A stretch of DNA of 34,148 nt from Spirochaetales bacterium (GCA_016936115.1 JAFGPQ010000006.1:1-34148); one strand, 5' to 3'; numbered from the stretch's first letter, positions 16,607 through 23,907 are shown. Notes: a model not told the origin generated them from the sequence alone. Program-made: numbers and translations.

Positions 16607-17274
16607 AACCGATCCGGCTAATCGTTGTGGATGATCAGCATCTGGTCAGGGAGGGAATCGCCTCTCTCCTGGCCCTTCAGGAAGGCATCGAAGTGGTGGG
16701 AACCGCAGAGAACGGCCAAAAGGGGATCCTCCTGGCCGAGGAGACGCAGCCCGATATCATACTCATGGATATACGTATGCCCCTCATGGACGGTATTGCC
16801 GCCGCACGGCAGCTGACCGAACGGGGAACGACAGCAAAGATTCTCATGCTCACCACCTTTGACGACGAGGAGTACGTGGTGAAATCCCTCACGGCGGGGG
16901 CCCGGGGGTATCTGATGAAAGACATTCCCATAGAGGATCTCGCCCGGGCCGTCGCCATGGCCCACAACGGCCTTTATCAGATGGACAGGGAGATTATGGG
17001 TTCCCTGATTGAACGGCTTGGGGACGATAAAAAGGAAGCCGCCCCGATCGACCCGGAACATCAGATTCTCTGGGATAGCCTCTCCGACAGGGAACAGGAT
17101 ATCCTGCGCTATCTGGCCCGGGGGGATACGAATCGGGAAATTGCCGAAGAAGTGCACCTGTCCGAGGGCACCGTCAAGAATTACATATCCAGTATTCTCA
17201 CGTCCCTGGGCCTGCGGGACCGCACGAAGGCAGCCCTACTGGCCCAGCATTACGGGTGGACAGTCGAAGGCTGA
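16603..17274 (+). CDS. NarL/FixJ-family response regulator
   Basis: A 223-residue two-domain regulator of normal length. The receiver domain (residues 1-120) has the acidic pair in VVDDQH, the phosphorylated Asp at about residue 56 in IILMDIRMPLMDG, and the Lys of RGYLMKDIP. A LuxR-type helix-turn-helix follows at about 160-220 (LSDREQDILRYLARG, then NREIAEEVHLSEGTVKNYIS). Overlapping the kinase gene by 4 bases, it is its partner. The likely target is the divergent efflux operon and its own promoter. It converges on gcvT with only 17 bases between stop codons and no strong terminator. Confidence 0.94.
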   Translation: MKPIRLIVVDDQHLVREGIASLLALQEGIEVVGTAENGQKGILLAEETQPDIILMDIRMPLMDGIAAARQLTERGTTAKILMLTTFDDEEYVVKSLTAGARGYLMKDIPIEDLARAVAMAHNGLYQMDREIMGSLIERLGDDKKEAAPIDPEHQILWDSLSDREQDILRYLARGDTNREIAEEVHLSEGTVKNYISSILTSLGLRDRTKAALLAQHYGWTVEG

Positions 17275-17291
17275 AAGCCGAAAGATGAATT

Positions 17292-18398
17292 CTATTTTTT
17301 GTACTTCTTCGAGTAAAACCTTTTGCTGCAGACCAGGGCCTCCGCTTTTTTCGCGCGAATGCCGATCCGGATCTCCGTTCCCAGGGCCGCTGAGCCCGCA
17401 TCAATAAGGGCCAGGCCGACCGTTTTTCCCACGGTGGGTGCCGCATAGCCCGTGGTCACCACGCCGATTTCCTTATCCTGTCCGTCAAAAACGGGATACC
17501 CGTGGCGGGGAATGCCCTTGCCGGTCATCTCAAAACCGACGATTTTCCTTTTAAGCCCCTCGTCTTTCTGTTTGAGGAGCGCCGCCCGGCCGATAAAGTC
17601 CTCCCCCTCAAGCTTCACAAAGATCCCCAGTCCCGCTTCCAGGGGAGAGATGTCGTCCCCCAGCTCATTTCCGTACAGGGGAAGGGCCGCCTCAAAACGC
17701 AGGGTATCCCGGGCCCCGAGCCCGCAGGGCAGAATCCCCTTACCCGAACCGGCTTCCATGAGGGCTTTCCAGAGAGCCGCCGCCTTTTCCGCGGGGCAGT
17801 AAAGCTCGAATCCGTCCTCCCCGGTATAGCCGGAACGGGAAAGAATGACCTCTATGCCTGCAACGGAGACCGTTCGGAAGGTGAAGAAACCGATATCCCC
17901 CGGGGGAAAATCAACAAGATCTGATAGGATCGTCTGAGCCTCCGGTCCCTGAAGGGCCAGCTGCCCCCACTGGGGAGATTCATCGGTTACGGTCACATCG
18001 TAGCCCTTGGTATGTTCCCTGATCCAGGCCACATCCTTGTCCGTATTCGAAGCATTAATAACCAGAAAAAAGTTCTCCCGGTCCAGACGGTACACAATAA
18101 GATCGTCAACGGTTCCGCCCTGTTCATTGCACATGGGACTGTACATGATCTGACCGTCCGTCATGAGGGATATATCATTGGTGACAAGCCGGTTCACAGC
18201 CCTCTCGCTGTCCTTTCCGGTAAGACGGCACTCCCCCATATGGGACACATCGAAAAGGCCCGCCCTTTCCCTGACAGCCCGGTGCTCGTCGGTCAGACCG
18301 GAATACTGGACGGGCATGTCCCAGCCTCCGAAATCTATCATGCGGGCGCCCGCTTCCCTGTGAATGCCGTTCAGCGGGGTTTTCTTAAGTTCGGCCAT
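17292..18398 (-). CDS. gcvT: Aminomethyltransferase (glycine cleavage T protein)
   Basis: A 368-residue T-protein of usual length. Typical motifs are IDFGGWDMPVQYSG, AGLFDVSHMGE, the folate-site NASNTDKD region, SRSGYTGEDGFELYC and GARDTLRFEAALPLYGNEL. It transfers the methylene group from GcvH-bound aminomethyl to tetrahydrofolate, releasing ammonia. AGGAGAG lies just before the ATG at 18398. It sits on the same strand as gcvH-gcvPA-gcvPB but is separated from them by 8 kb of efflux and sensor genes, so it needs its own promoter (18429-18457). The final residues (FYSKKYKK) are Lys-rich. Confidence 0.96.
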   Translation of the reverse strand: MAELKKTPLNGIHREAGARMIDFGGWDMPVQYSGLTDEHRAVRERAGLFDVSHMGECRLTGKDSERAVNRLVTNDISLMTDGQIMYSPMCNEQGGTVDDLIVYRLDRENFFLVINASNTDKDVAWIREHTKGYDVTVTDESPQWGQLALQGPEAQTILSDLVDFPPGDIGFFTFRTVSVAGIEVILSRSGYTGEDGFELYCPAEKAAALWKALMEAGSGKGILPCGLGARDTLRFEAALPLYGNELGDDISPLEAGLGIFVKLEGEDFIGRAALLKQKDEGLKRKIVGFEMTGKGIPRHGYPVFDGQDKEIGVVTTGYAAPTVGKTVGLALIDAGSAALGTEIRIGIRAKKAEALVCSKRFYSKKYKK

Positions 18399-18428
18399 AT
18401 TTCTCTCCTGGTAGTAATACTTTTCCCT

Positions 18429-18472
18429 ATACTAATCTCCTTTCCCGACTTGGGCAACGGCCCGGGAAGGAG
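18429..18472 (-). promoter_or_regulatory. gcvT promoter overlapping a long palindrome
   Basis: On the minus strand TTGCCC (18452-18457) and TAGTAT (18429-18434) are 17 bases apart. An inverted repeat, CTCCTTTCCCG (18437-18447) with CGGGAAGGAG (18463-18472), encloses a nested GGGC-AACG-GCCC hairpin (18452-18463). The palindrome covers the spacer and the -35, so it could be a repressor site; it is not followed by a T run on either strand, so it is not a terminator. Confidence 0.45.
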
Positions 18473-18528
18473 CGCCCCTTTTGCAGATAAAATTCTTCTC
18501 GATTCCCCGTTTTTCACATATATTCCTG

Positions 18529-18572
18529 TATAATAGATCGGCAGGAGGAAAGGGATCGTCCCCAGCCCTCCT
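18529..18572 (+). promoter_or_regulatory. -10 element and structured leader before the VOC/GNAT pair
   Basis: A perfect TATAAT lies at 18529-18534, but the -35 side has no good match. Shortly after, AGGAGG (18543-18548) pairs with CCTCCT (18567-18572), and GGGA (18552-18555) pairs with TCCC (18559-18562), making a two-step hairpin in the leader about 30 bases before the start at 18603. Confidence 0.4.
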
Positions 18573-18602
18573 TAATCGATGGGAAAAGAAGAGGATTTTA
18601 TT

Positions 18603-18791
18603 ATGAAACGTGTAACAGGCATAGGCGGCGTTTTCTTCAAATGCAAGAATCCGAAGACCATTAATGAGTGGTATAAAGCTCACCTGGGGCTGGAAACAGG
18701 TGAGTACGGGAAATTCATACACATCCTTGATCCGGAAGGCAACAAAATAGAGCTATGGGAACCGGCTGAGGAAAATCAGCATGGAGTATAG
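18603..18791 (+). CDS. Shortened VOC (glyoxalase/bleomycin-resistance) family protein with internal deletion
   Basis: Only 62 residues, about half the usual 120-130 of this family. The N-terminus (MKRVTGIGGVFFKCKNP, then NEWYKAHLGL) matches the first strand and helix of a VOC protein, and the end (GKFIHILDPEGNKIELWEP) matches the last strands with the metal-binding Glu. They join directly at GEYG, so the middle 55-60 residues are missing while the frame is kept. In intact relatives EYG-like sequences occur at both sites (recalled), which would explain a recombination deletion. The start at 18603 has a GAGGA site 8 bases upstream. It may be a remnant or a dimer-forming half module. The stop overlaps the GNAT gene. 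Confidence 0.7.
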   Translation: MKRVTGIGGVFFKCKNPKTINEWYKAHLGLETGEYGKFIHILDPEGNKIELWEPAEENQHGV

Positions 18792-19248
18792 GGAAATCAG
18801 GATAGATCCGATTGAGGACGAACGGGTCATCCGTTTAATAAGCGGGCATCTGGAAAGCATGAAGGAGGGGTCGCCGAAGGAGAGCGTTCATGCCCTGGAG
18901 ATTGAAGAACTCAGGGCAAAGGATATTACCTTCTGGACCCTGTGGATAGGAAATGAACCGGCCGGATGCGGCGCCCTGAAGGAGCTGAATCCCCTGCACG
19001 GGGAAGTCAAATCCATGAGGACCGGGGAGGGATACCTGAGAAAAGGGGTAGCCCGGGAAATACTGGGGAAAATCATTGAAGAGGCCCGCACCAGGGGGTA
19101 TGAGAAAATCAGCCTGGAAACGGGATCGGCTCCCTCCTTTTATCCCGCCCATGCCCTGTACCGGGCTTGCGGTTTTCTCCCCTGCGGCCCCTTTGAAGGA
19201 TACCGGGAAGATCCCCACAGCATATTCATGTCCAGAGCGCTTAAGTAA
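18781..19248 (+). CDS. GNAT family N-acetyltransferase
   Basis: A 155-residue single-domain acetyltransferase. The acetyl-CoA loop is GYLRKGVAREILGKIIEEAR, in the R/Q-x-x-G-x-G/A position, and the C-terminal half has ISLETGSAPSFYPAHALYRACGF followed by YREDPHSIFMSRAL. This pattern belongs to the small PhnO/YafP-like GNAT group acting on small molecules or amino acids; the substrate is unknown. The start overlaps the end of the VOC gene by 11 bases, so they are coupled. It is one of five GNAT genes within 5.7 kb. Confidence 0.88.
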   Translation: MEYREIRIDPIEDERVIRLISGHLESMKEGSPKESVHALEIEELRAKDITFWTLWIGNEPAGCGALKELNPLHGEVKSMRTGEGYLRKGVAREILGKIIEEARTRGYEKISLETGSAPSFYPAHALYRACGFLPCGPFEGYREDPHSIFMSRALK

Positions 19249-19279
19249 GAGTTCTCCAAGGGAATGAAGGGGGGATCAC

Positions 19280-19308
19280 TTGACATATTTATAACACTGT
19301 TATATTTT
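19280..19308 (+). promoter_or_regulatory. Strong promoter with TetR-type operator in its spacer
   Basis: A perfect -35 TTGACA (19280-19285) and TATTTT (19303-19308) are 17 bases apart. The spacer contains TAACACTGTTA (19292-19302), an 11-bp palindrome with a central C. A repressor bound there would block the polymerase. The same palindrome family occurs three times before the second TetR gene at 33087. Transcription would start near 19315 and read the membrane-protein remnant, the TetR gene and the Nudix/GNAT genes. Confidence 0.8.
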
Positions 19309-19315
19309 ATTGATT

Positions 19316-19452
19316 ATTGATTCGCCGCGGGTTCCATGCCCCAGGGCTCTGCCCTGATCGAACGAATCAATCGAAGTGCTGCCATAGGCGGCGGCCATAG
19401 CGAACAAAAATATCCCGTAACCTTGGGTCGGGGATTTTTATTATCCCGGAGG
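19316..19452 (+). ncRNA. Structured leader RNA with alternative hairpins (candidate attenuator)
   Basis: The expected transcript begins with ATTGATTCG (19316-19324), which pairs perfectly with CGAATCAAT (19363-19371) and encloses CAGGGC-TCT-GCCCTG (19342-19356). Further on, ATCCCG (19412-19417) can pair with CGGGGAT (19429-19435), followed by TTTTT, like a terminator. The same GGGAT can instead pair with ATCCC at 19443-19447, right next to the GGAGG ribosome site (19448-19452). Two exclusive folds are therefore possible. No known riboswitch class was recognised. Confidence 0.45.
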
Positions 19453-19458
19453 TTTCCT

Positions 19459-19933
19459 GTGAGAAACGAATACAAACCCCTGATTACCCTCTCCGCCTGG
19501 GCGTTTGTCCTGAAGCTGATAGCCCTCTTCTCTGCCGGGACTGTGGCGGCCCTTTTACTGGTGATCGCTGCGGAATTTACGGAGATTCTGTTCTTTCTGT
19601 TCCTGTCGACGGGCCTGGAAAAGATGCCTGCCCAGGGGATTGTCACCTTTTCGCCCTATTCCCACAGTCTGGTTTCCGGAGTTCTGGCTTCCCTTCTCTT
19701 TTTTGCCATTGTCAGCCTCATCTACGGAAAGCGTCTTTCCCAATGACGGCCCTATTCCTATTTTCCTGAATCCGGATTATAACATAGGTCTGGGGCTCTG
19801 GCGGTACAGGATTCCCGCGCTGATACTGGAGTATGGAGGGACCGCCGCCGGATTGTGGCTTTGCCTTTCCACGATAAGGCGGAACAGAAAGAAGGGCATA
19901 AGGGGAAAGAATGGATCCGGAGAAACAGAATAA
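19459..19933 (+). pseudogene. Disrupted small integral membrane protein
   Basis: The start is GTG 19459 with GGAGG 6 bases upstream. The first frame (95 residues, ending 19746) has hydrophobic helices and the segment AAEFTEILFFLFLSTGLEKM, then FSPYSHSLVSGVLASLL. A second frame, shifted, continues with NIGLGLWRYRIPALILEYGGTAAGLWL to 19933. In the family I recall, a PYSHSL motif and a GLGLW motif belong to one protein of four to five TM helices with a conserved HW..D stretch between them, which is absent here. A frame-breaking deletion near 19740-19760 is the simplest reading. The 3' end overlaps the TetR start by 23 bases. Family assignment is tentative; sequencing error would give a frame shift but not the missing segment. 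Confidence 0.6.
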
Positions 19934-20510
19934 GAAATCGGAGCGGCTGAAACTCCATTTCGCCCAGACCGCCCACGATATGATTTTAAGGGACGGGATG
20001 GATGGTCTGTCCGTTCGGAAAATAGCCAGGGAAGCGGGATATACCTATGCCACCATCTACAACCACTTCGGCTGTCTCGATGAGCTTTTGTGGCACAGCC
20101 GGTCTCTCTTCATAGAAGATATCGCCCGTCACATGGCCCCGGCGGAATCCCAAAAGATCAACTCCCTCGACGAACTGACAGGGATATTCCGCCTCTATGC
20201 GGAATACTTCCTGGCCCATGGGGATGTATTCCGCTTTCTCTATTGCTACCCCCTTGATAAAGAGGCGAAGCGCATCGCCAGTCGGAATGAATCGGACCAG
20301 TTCCGCCGGCAGTTCATGGAAACCTTTCAATTCCTCATGGGAACGGGGCAATATACCTTTGAGGAGATCGGGTCCCTCTCCCGCACTCTGCTCTATACGA
20401 TTCACGGGTATCTGACCATGGCCCTGACCGAAAACGACAACCTCCAGAGCAGTCAGGTGGCGGAGGGCATCGGTACGGCGGTGAAGCAGCTCTTCAGTCG
20501 GGCCGTTTAG
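19911..20510 (+). CDS. TetR family transcriptional regulator (copy 1)
   Basis: A 199-residue regulator with an N-terminal TetR helix-turn-helix at about residues 14-60: LSVRKIAREAGYTYATIYNHFG, where the recognition helix is YTYATIYNHF. The rest is all-helical ligand-binding domain (about 70-195). It probably represses its own operon through TAACACTGTTA at 19292. The recognition helix is almost identical to that of the second TetR (33087), which has three such boxes. It lies 20 bases before the Nudix-Imm5 gene and is likely co-transcribed with it. Confidence 0.92.
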   Translation: MDPEKQNKKSERLKLHFAQTAHDMILRDGMDGLSVRKIAREAGYTYATIYNHFGCLDELLWHSRSLFIEDIARHMAPAESQKINSLDELTGIFRLYAEYFLAHGDVFRFLYCYPLDKEAKRIASRNESDQFRRQFMETFQFLMGTGQYTFEEIGSLSRTLLYTIHGYLTMALTENDNLQSSQVAEGIGTAVKQLFSRAV

Positions 20511-20530
20511 GGGATTCAGGAAGGATCATT

Positions 20531-21463
20531 ATGGACAGATCATACGGAGCGGTCGTCTTCAGACGTAGTGACGCGGAATATCAATTCCTCCTGGTGCAGC
20601 ATGAGCACAATCGCCATTGGGATATGCCCAAGGGACACGCCGAGAAGGATGAGACACCACAGGAAGCGGCCCTGCGCGAGATTCAGGAGGAGACCAATTA
20701 CCGGGTAAGGCTTATTGAGGGGTTTTCTGAAGACATCCATTACGTTCTGCCCAGGGGAGAAGCGAAAAGGGTGACCTTCTACCTGGGGGAATCTCTCGGA
20801 GAGGGTACCATGGAGATTGACAGAAATGAGATCCGAGACGTCCGTTGGTTCTCCTTTGAAGATGCAAGGGAGATGATTACCTATGAGAATTCCCGGCAGG
20901 TGTTGACGGCCGCCGGGGTATTTCTGGAAAAGAGCAGGATTTATTTCGAAATCGACATCAAAGATCTCCAATCCGTAGCCTATTGGGCGGCGGAAAACGC
21001 CGAAAGGGCACTTTTCCTATACGAAAGAGACAGAGATGATGACCGCCCGCGAAAGGCGACTGAAGCCGCCTTGGCATTTGCCCGGACGGGTAAGCGCACG
21101 AACCGCCTGCGTAAAATAGCCATGGATGCCCATCGGGCCTCTACGGAAGCGAAGGATAATCCCGCCGCATCGGCGGCAGCCAAAGCCGCCAGTCTTGCCG
21201 CGGCTTCCGCCTATACCCATCCGTTCAGGGACAAAGATCAGGCCGTACATATTTTGGGCCCAGCGGCCTATTCTGCCCTGGCTATCGAAACAGGGAATGA
21301 AAACGACCCGCAGAAGGGAGACCGGGAGATCTCCCGGGCGGTGGAGAAAGCTGGAAAGGAGATACAGAATCTCCTTGAGAACTATCCGGAGCGGACTGAA
21401 GGGAAGACTGAAATAGACCGGCTCCTTTACCGGCTTGATCGTGATATACGGAATAAATCATGA
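20531..21463 (+). CDS. Nudix hydrolase fused to an Imm5-like helical domain
   Basis: A 310-residue two-domain protein. Residues 1-140 are a NUDIX domain of the Ap4A-hydrolase-like type: SYGAVVFRR, WDMPKGHAEKDE, and the box G35-x5-E41-x7-REIQEETN, where the usual Gly after EE-x is Asn. Residues about 148-265 are a separate Ala-rich helical domain: VAYWAAENAERALFLYE, then DDDRPRKATEAALAFAR, then AAASAYTHPF. This matches, from memory, the Imm5-like putative immunity domain, which often occurs alone. The fusion is unusual. The start has AGGAAGGA 6 bases upstream. Its stop overlaps the next GNAT start by 4 bases. Confidence 0.8.
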   Translation: MDRSYGAVVFRRSDAEYQFLLVQHEHNRHWDMPKGHAEKDETPQEAALREIQEETNYRVRLIEGFSEDIHYVLPRGEAKRVTFYLGESLGEGTMEIDRNEIRDVRWFSFEDAREMITYENSRQVLTAAGVFLEKSRIYFEIDIKDLQSVAYWAAENAERALFLYERDRDDDRPRKATEAALAFARTGKRTNRLRKIAMDAHRASTEAKDNPAASAAAKAASLAAASAYTHPFRDKDQAVHILGPAAYSALAIETGNENDPQKGDREISRAVEKAGKEIQNLLENYPERTEGKTEIDRLLYRLDRDIRNKS

Positions 21464-21999
21464 ACCGGGATCCTTCGGAAAAGACCTCTTATCCGGTGAG
21501 ACTCGAATCGGACAGGCTGCTATTGAGAAATATGTGGGCTGAGGACGGGAAATTCCTGATCCGCCTGTGGACGGATCCCAAAGTAACCCGCTTTATGGGC
21601 GGTCCCCGGGAAAATTCCTTCATGGAGGAAACGGTACGGGAAATGACGGAAGATCCCTTTCGAGAAGAGTATGACCTGTGGATACTGGAAGAGAGAAAAT
21701 CGGGAAAGCCCGTCGGCCATTGCGGGCTGCTGCAAAAGAAAGTGGAAGGGAAAGAAGAGATCGAACTGATCTATGTTATGGACAGAAGTTTCCAGGGCTT
21801 CGGCTATGCCACAGAAATATCCCGGATGCTGTTAGCTTTTGCTTTTAAGATTAAGAAAATCGATTCGGTCATTGCTCTCATTGAGCCGGAAAACGGGGCA
21901 TCGGAAAAAGTCGCGGTCAAAGCGGGTATGACACTTGAAAAAACAGTGATTAGGGATGAGAACAGTCAGATGCACCTGTATCGGATCAGCCATGCTTGA
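21460..21999 (+). CDS. GNAT N-acetyltransferase, RimJ/RimL-like
   Basis: A 179-residue acetyltransferase. It opens with RLESDRLLLRNMWAEDG, typical of the RimJ/RimL branch, has the central GHCGLLQKK strand, and an acetyl-CoA region QGFGYATEISRMLLAFAF followed by IEPENGASEKVAVKAGM. These enzymes acetylate N-terminal amines of proteins or small amines. It overlaps the Nudix-Imm5 stop by 4 bases and the following GNAT by 8, inside the TetR-headed operon. Confidence 0.9.
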   Translation: MNRDPSEKTSYPVRLESDRLLLRNMWAEDGKFLIRLWTDPKVTRFMGGPRENSFMEETVREMTEDPFREEYDLWILEERKSGKPVGHCGLLQKKVEGKEEIELIYVMDRSFQGFGYATEISRMLLAFAFKIKKIDSVIALIEPENGASEKVAVKAGMTLEKTVIRDENSQMHLYRISHA

Positions 22000-22600
22000 T
22001 AAATCAATACCCTATTACAATATCATCATGACGAGAATTGGGGGGACGCCCCTCCGGGAATATAATTTGCCGAAAGGTTTCCGTTTTACCCGTTTCCAGC
22101 CCGGAGACGAACGGGAATGGGCCGACATCGAAACAAGGGTTCTGGAATTCTCCGATGAAGAGGAAGCTCGGACCTACTTTCAGAAAGAGTATCTGCCCTA
22201 TGGGAAGGAACTCTCCGAACGCTGCTATTTCGTCTCCACCGCAGAGGGCCGAAAGATTGCAACGGCAACGGCCTGGTGGAGCCACAGGAATCAGGTCCGG
22301 GTGCCCTCCCTTCACTGGATTGCGGTCAGTCCGGACTTTCAAGGCCTGGGACTGGGAAAGGCCCTGGTCGCCAAAGCCCTTTCTGCTTCCATCGTCCTTG
22401 ACGGGGACAGGGACAGCTTCATCCATACGCAGACCTGGAGTTATTCCGCCGTAGGAATCTATCTGAAAGCGGGCTATAATATTCTCAGGGAAGGGACCTT
22501 TGCCCGTTACCCCAATGATTACGGCCTGGCTCTCCCCTATCTTAACGAGAAAATGGGCCGCCGCTTTTCCGAAGAACGGGATAGCATAATTCTCACCTGA
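21992..22600 (+). CDS. GNAT family N-acetyltransferase
   Basis: A 202-residue acetyltransferase of a group that begins IPYYNIIMTR...LPKGFRF, here from ATG 21992 inside the end of the previous gene. The acetyl-CoA loop is GLGLGKALVAKAL, preceded by VPSLHWIAVSPDFQ, and the end has IYLKAGYNIL. The substrate is unknown. The alternative start at 22028 would remove the conserved opening. Thirty-four bases separate it from the methyltransferase gene. Confidence 0.88.
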   Translation: MLDKSIPYYNIIMTRIGGTPLREYNLPKGFRFTRFQPGDEREWADIETRVLEFSDEEEARTYFQKEYLPYGKELSERCYFVSTAEGRKIATATAWWSHRNQVRVPSLHWIAVSPDFQGLGLGKALVAKALSASIVLDGDRDSFIHTQTWSYSAVGIYLKAGYNILREGTFARYPNDYGLALPYLNEKMGRRFSEERDSIILT

Positions 22601-22634
22601 CCTGACCGATATAAAAGAGAAAGGAAGAATACCC

Positions 22635-23441
22635 ATGGATGCAAAAGATCTGTTCTCATCAAAAAGCGAAACCTACGACAGGTACAGACCTGAATATTCT
22701 CCCGCTCTAATAGAATATGTAAGAAAGCACTACCATGTTTCTTCTGAAACAACTATAGGCGATATTGGAGCGGGGACGGGAATCCTCACAAGGCAGCTGC
22801 TTGAACTGAACTGTCCCCTATTCGCAATAGAACCGAATGGGGGAATGCGCTCCCGAATGATCGAGAAAATGGGACAGGCTCCGAACTGCCGGATTCTGGG
22901 AGGTTCGGCGGAAGAAACCGGACTGCCGGATCACTCCATAGATATCATGTTCTCCGCCCAGGCCTTTCACTGGTTCGATGCGGATTTGTTCAGAAAGGAG
23001 TTCCGCCGTTTTACGAAAACTGGACAGGCGATGCTCATATGGAACAGCAAAAACCCTTCCCAGCCCTACCTGCGGGAATTGGAGAGGCTCAACAGGGAAT
23101 TTTGCCCCCGATTCCGGGGATTCAGCGGCGGATACACCGGGGAGGGAATCTCCTATTTCTTTGAAAACCGTTTCACCAGAATCAGCTTTGAGAACAATCT
23201 TCATCTGAACCGGGAGGAGTTTGTGCAGGGGATTCTCACCGCCTCCTATACACCCGACCCTGACGATGAGAATTACGAAAGATATGTTATGGGGATTGAA
23301 GAGATCTTTATGAAATTCGGGAACGGCAGGGAAATCGATATAGAAAACGAAACAGAGGCCTATCTGAACTGCACTGGGGGACAATGTGAGAATAATCATC
23401 GAAACGGAAAGACTTTACCTCAGGGAACTGGAGAGAGATGA
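22635..23441 (+). CDS. Class I SAM-dependent methyltransferase
   Basis: A 268-residue methyltransferase. The SAM site is IGDIGAGTGILTRQLLE (motif I), with an acidic residue ending strand 2 (FAIEPN), and motif IV/post region MFSAQAFHWFD, as in the UbiE/methyltransferase-11 type with an added helical C-terminal domain. Substrate unknown. The last about 18 codons overlap the next GNAT by 56 bases and look unlike a family end. A one-base insertion in the GGGGG run at 23376-23380 would bring in a TGA at 23387-23389, giving a normal GTGA overlap. It may thus carry a recent or sequencing frame shift at its very end. Confidence 0.87.
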   Translation: MDAKDLFSSKSETYDRYRPEYSPALIEYVRKHYHVSSETTIGDIGAGTGILTRQLLELNCPLFAIEPNGGMRSRMIEKMGQAPNCRILGGSAEETGLPDHSIDIMFSAQAFHWFDADLFRKEFRRFTKTGQAMLIWNSKNPSQPYLRELERLNREFCPRFRGFSGGYTGEGISYFFENRFTRISFENNLHLNREEFVQGILTASYTPDPDDENYERYVMGIEEIFMKFGNGREIDIENETEAYLNCTGGQCENNHRNGKTLPQGTGER

Positions 23442-23907
23442 CCGGATGGAACTGGCGAAAATCCTAAGCGATCCCGAATCCATGGCGTACTACCCCGCCC
23501 CCTTCAGCCGGGAAAAGGTGGAGAAATGGATTGACTGGAGCCGGGATAATTACAGAGAGTACGGCCACGGCCTCTGGGCGGTCATTCTCAAAGAGGGCCG
23601 GGTTTTTCTGGGAGACTGCGGGATAACCTATCAGGATATCGATGGGGAACGTCTGCCCGAACTGGGCTACCATATCAGGAAAGAGTTCTGGAACAGGGGA
23701 TATGCCACGGAAGCAGCCAGAGCCTGTATGGATTACGCCTTTGAGACCCTGAAATACGGGGAACTCTATACCTACACCAAATTTGACAACCGTCCCTCCG
23801 CCCGGGTGGCGGAGAAAAACGGCATGATTTTCGTTAAATATTTTGATAAGGTAATAATGGGAGAAACGGTCAGGGAAATGCTGTACCGCAAGGGGAGTAA
23901 TGAATGA
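23386..23907 (+). CDS. GNAT N-acetyltransferase, RimJ/RimL-like
   Basis: A 173-residue acetyltransferase starting at GTG 23386 (G-rich site 5 bases upstream). It opens RIIIETERLYLRELERDD, has a middle strand VFLGDCGITYQDI, an acetyl-CoA region FWNRGYATEAARACMDYAF, and NRPSARVAEKNGMIFV near the end. These are standard features of the RimJ/RimL or AAT3 group. It overlaps the methyltransferase reading frame by 56 bases and the next GNAT by 4 bases (ATGA). Confidence 0.9.
   Translation: MRIIIETERLYLRELERDDRMELAKILSDPESMAYYPAPFSREKVEKWIDWSRDNYREYGHGLWAVILKEGRVFLGDCGITYQDIDGERLPELGYHIRKEFWNRGYATEAARACMDYAFETLKYGELYTYTKFDNRPSARVAEKNGMIFVKYFDKVIMGETVREMLYRKGSNE

Noticed and set aside
17255-17300. 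Terminator between the response regulator and gcvT
   Set aside because: There is only a 4-bp GGCT/AGCC stem, and the T run is more than 10 bases away; too weak to call.
19396-19425. Resemblance of GGCGGCCATAGCGAAC...CCCGTAACC to the 5' part of 5S rRNA
   Set aside because: Only about 30 bases with gaps match, no 3' half pairs with it, and it lies inside a leader that folds differently. Probably chance.
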